A stretch of 19,102 nucleotides of DNA from Bordetella parapertussis (lineage in GTDB: Bacteria > Pseudomonadota > Gammaproteobacteria > Burkholderiales > Burkholderiaceae_C). The DNA lies in contig CAMBXY010000010.1 in NCBI GenBank assembly GCA_945871945.1, forward strand, positions 1 to 19,102, written 5' to 3'. A model generated the notes under the pieces. The model ran no database searches. It saw only the letters and a list, made by a program, of their open reading frames with translations, and was not told the DNA's origin. The position numbers and the translations under genes are program-made. Below, one piece after another: positions 18,042 to 19,102 of this stretch; the stretch's first letter is position 1; the number at the start of each line of letters is the position of its first letter.

Positions 18042-19102
<1,061 letters not shown>

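Overview
The window reads as a compact, mid-GC stretch of a betaproteobacterial chromosome, most likely order Burkholderiales and probably a Comamonadaceae-type organism. Pointers are the fused single-chain indolepyruvate ferredoxin oxidoreductase, the ybeD-lipB-lipA cluster, an atpIBEFHAGD operon in the order usual for this group, and a lysophospholipid transporter gene. The assignment is inference, because no rRNA or other marker is present. No mobile elements, CRISPR arrays, tRNAs or rRNAs were seen, and no gene-free stretch exceeds about 180 bases.

Left part (1-5152): a group of genes that mostly concern membrane lipids. It holds the 3' end of lplT (+), psd (-), a membrane-anchored class III aminotransferase of unknown substrate (+), a His-rich multi-pass membrane protein resembling the DUF962/Mpo1 family (-), and a GT4 glycosyltransferase (+). 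The 180-base gap between the last two genes is the most interesting site in the window. It carries PhoB-box-like 7+4 nt repeats pointing both ways, one set toward each divergent gene. This suggests, without proving, phosphate-starvation control of a lipid or glycan remodelling step.

Middle part (5180-10741): arfB and xth abut as a minus-strand pair, and xth begins head-to-head with pyrE only 10 bases away. The 1194-residue iorAB fusion follows, for oxidation of arylpyruvates to aryl-acetyl-CoA, with a 9-bp inverted repeat in front of it.

Right part: ybeD, lipB and lipA (minus strand, 12771 down to 10731) make protein-bound lipoate by octanoyl transfer and then sulfur insertion. From 12858 to the window end lies the F1Fo ATP synthase operon, with atpI, B, E, F, H, A and G complete and atpD cut by the window edge. 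A divergent promoter region at 12772-12857 separates it from ybeD.

The housekeeping genes are intact and their catalytic residues are present. Several start sites were moved on ribosome-binding-site or family-alignment grounds: the DUF962-like gene, xth, pyrE, lipB, lipA, atpB and atpG.
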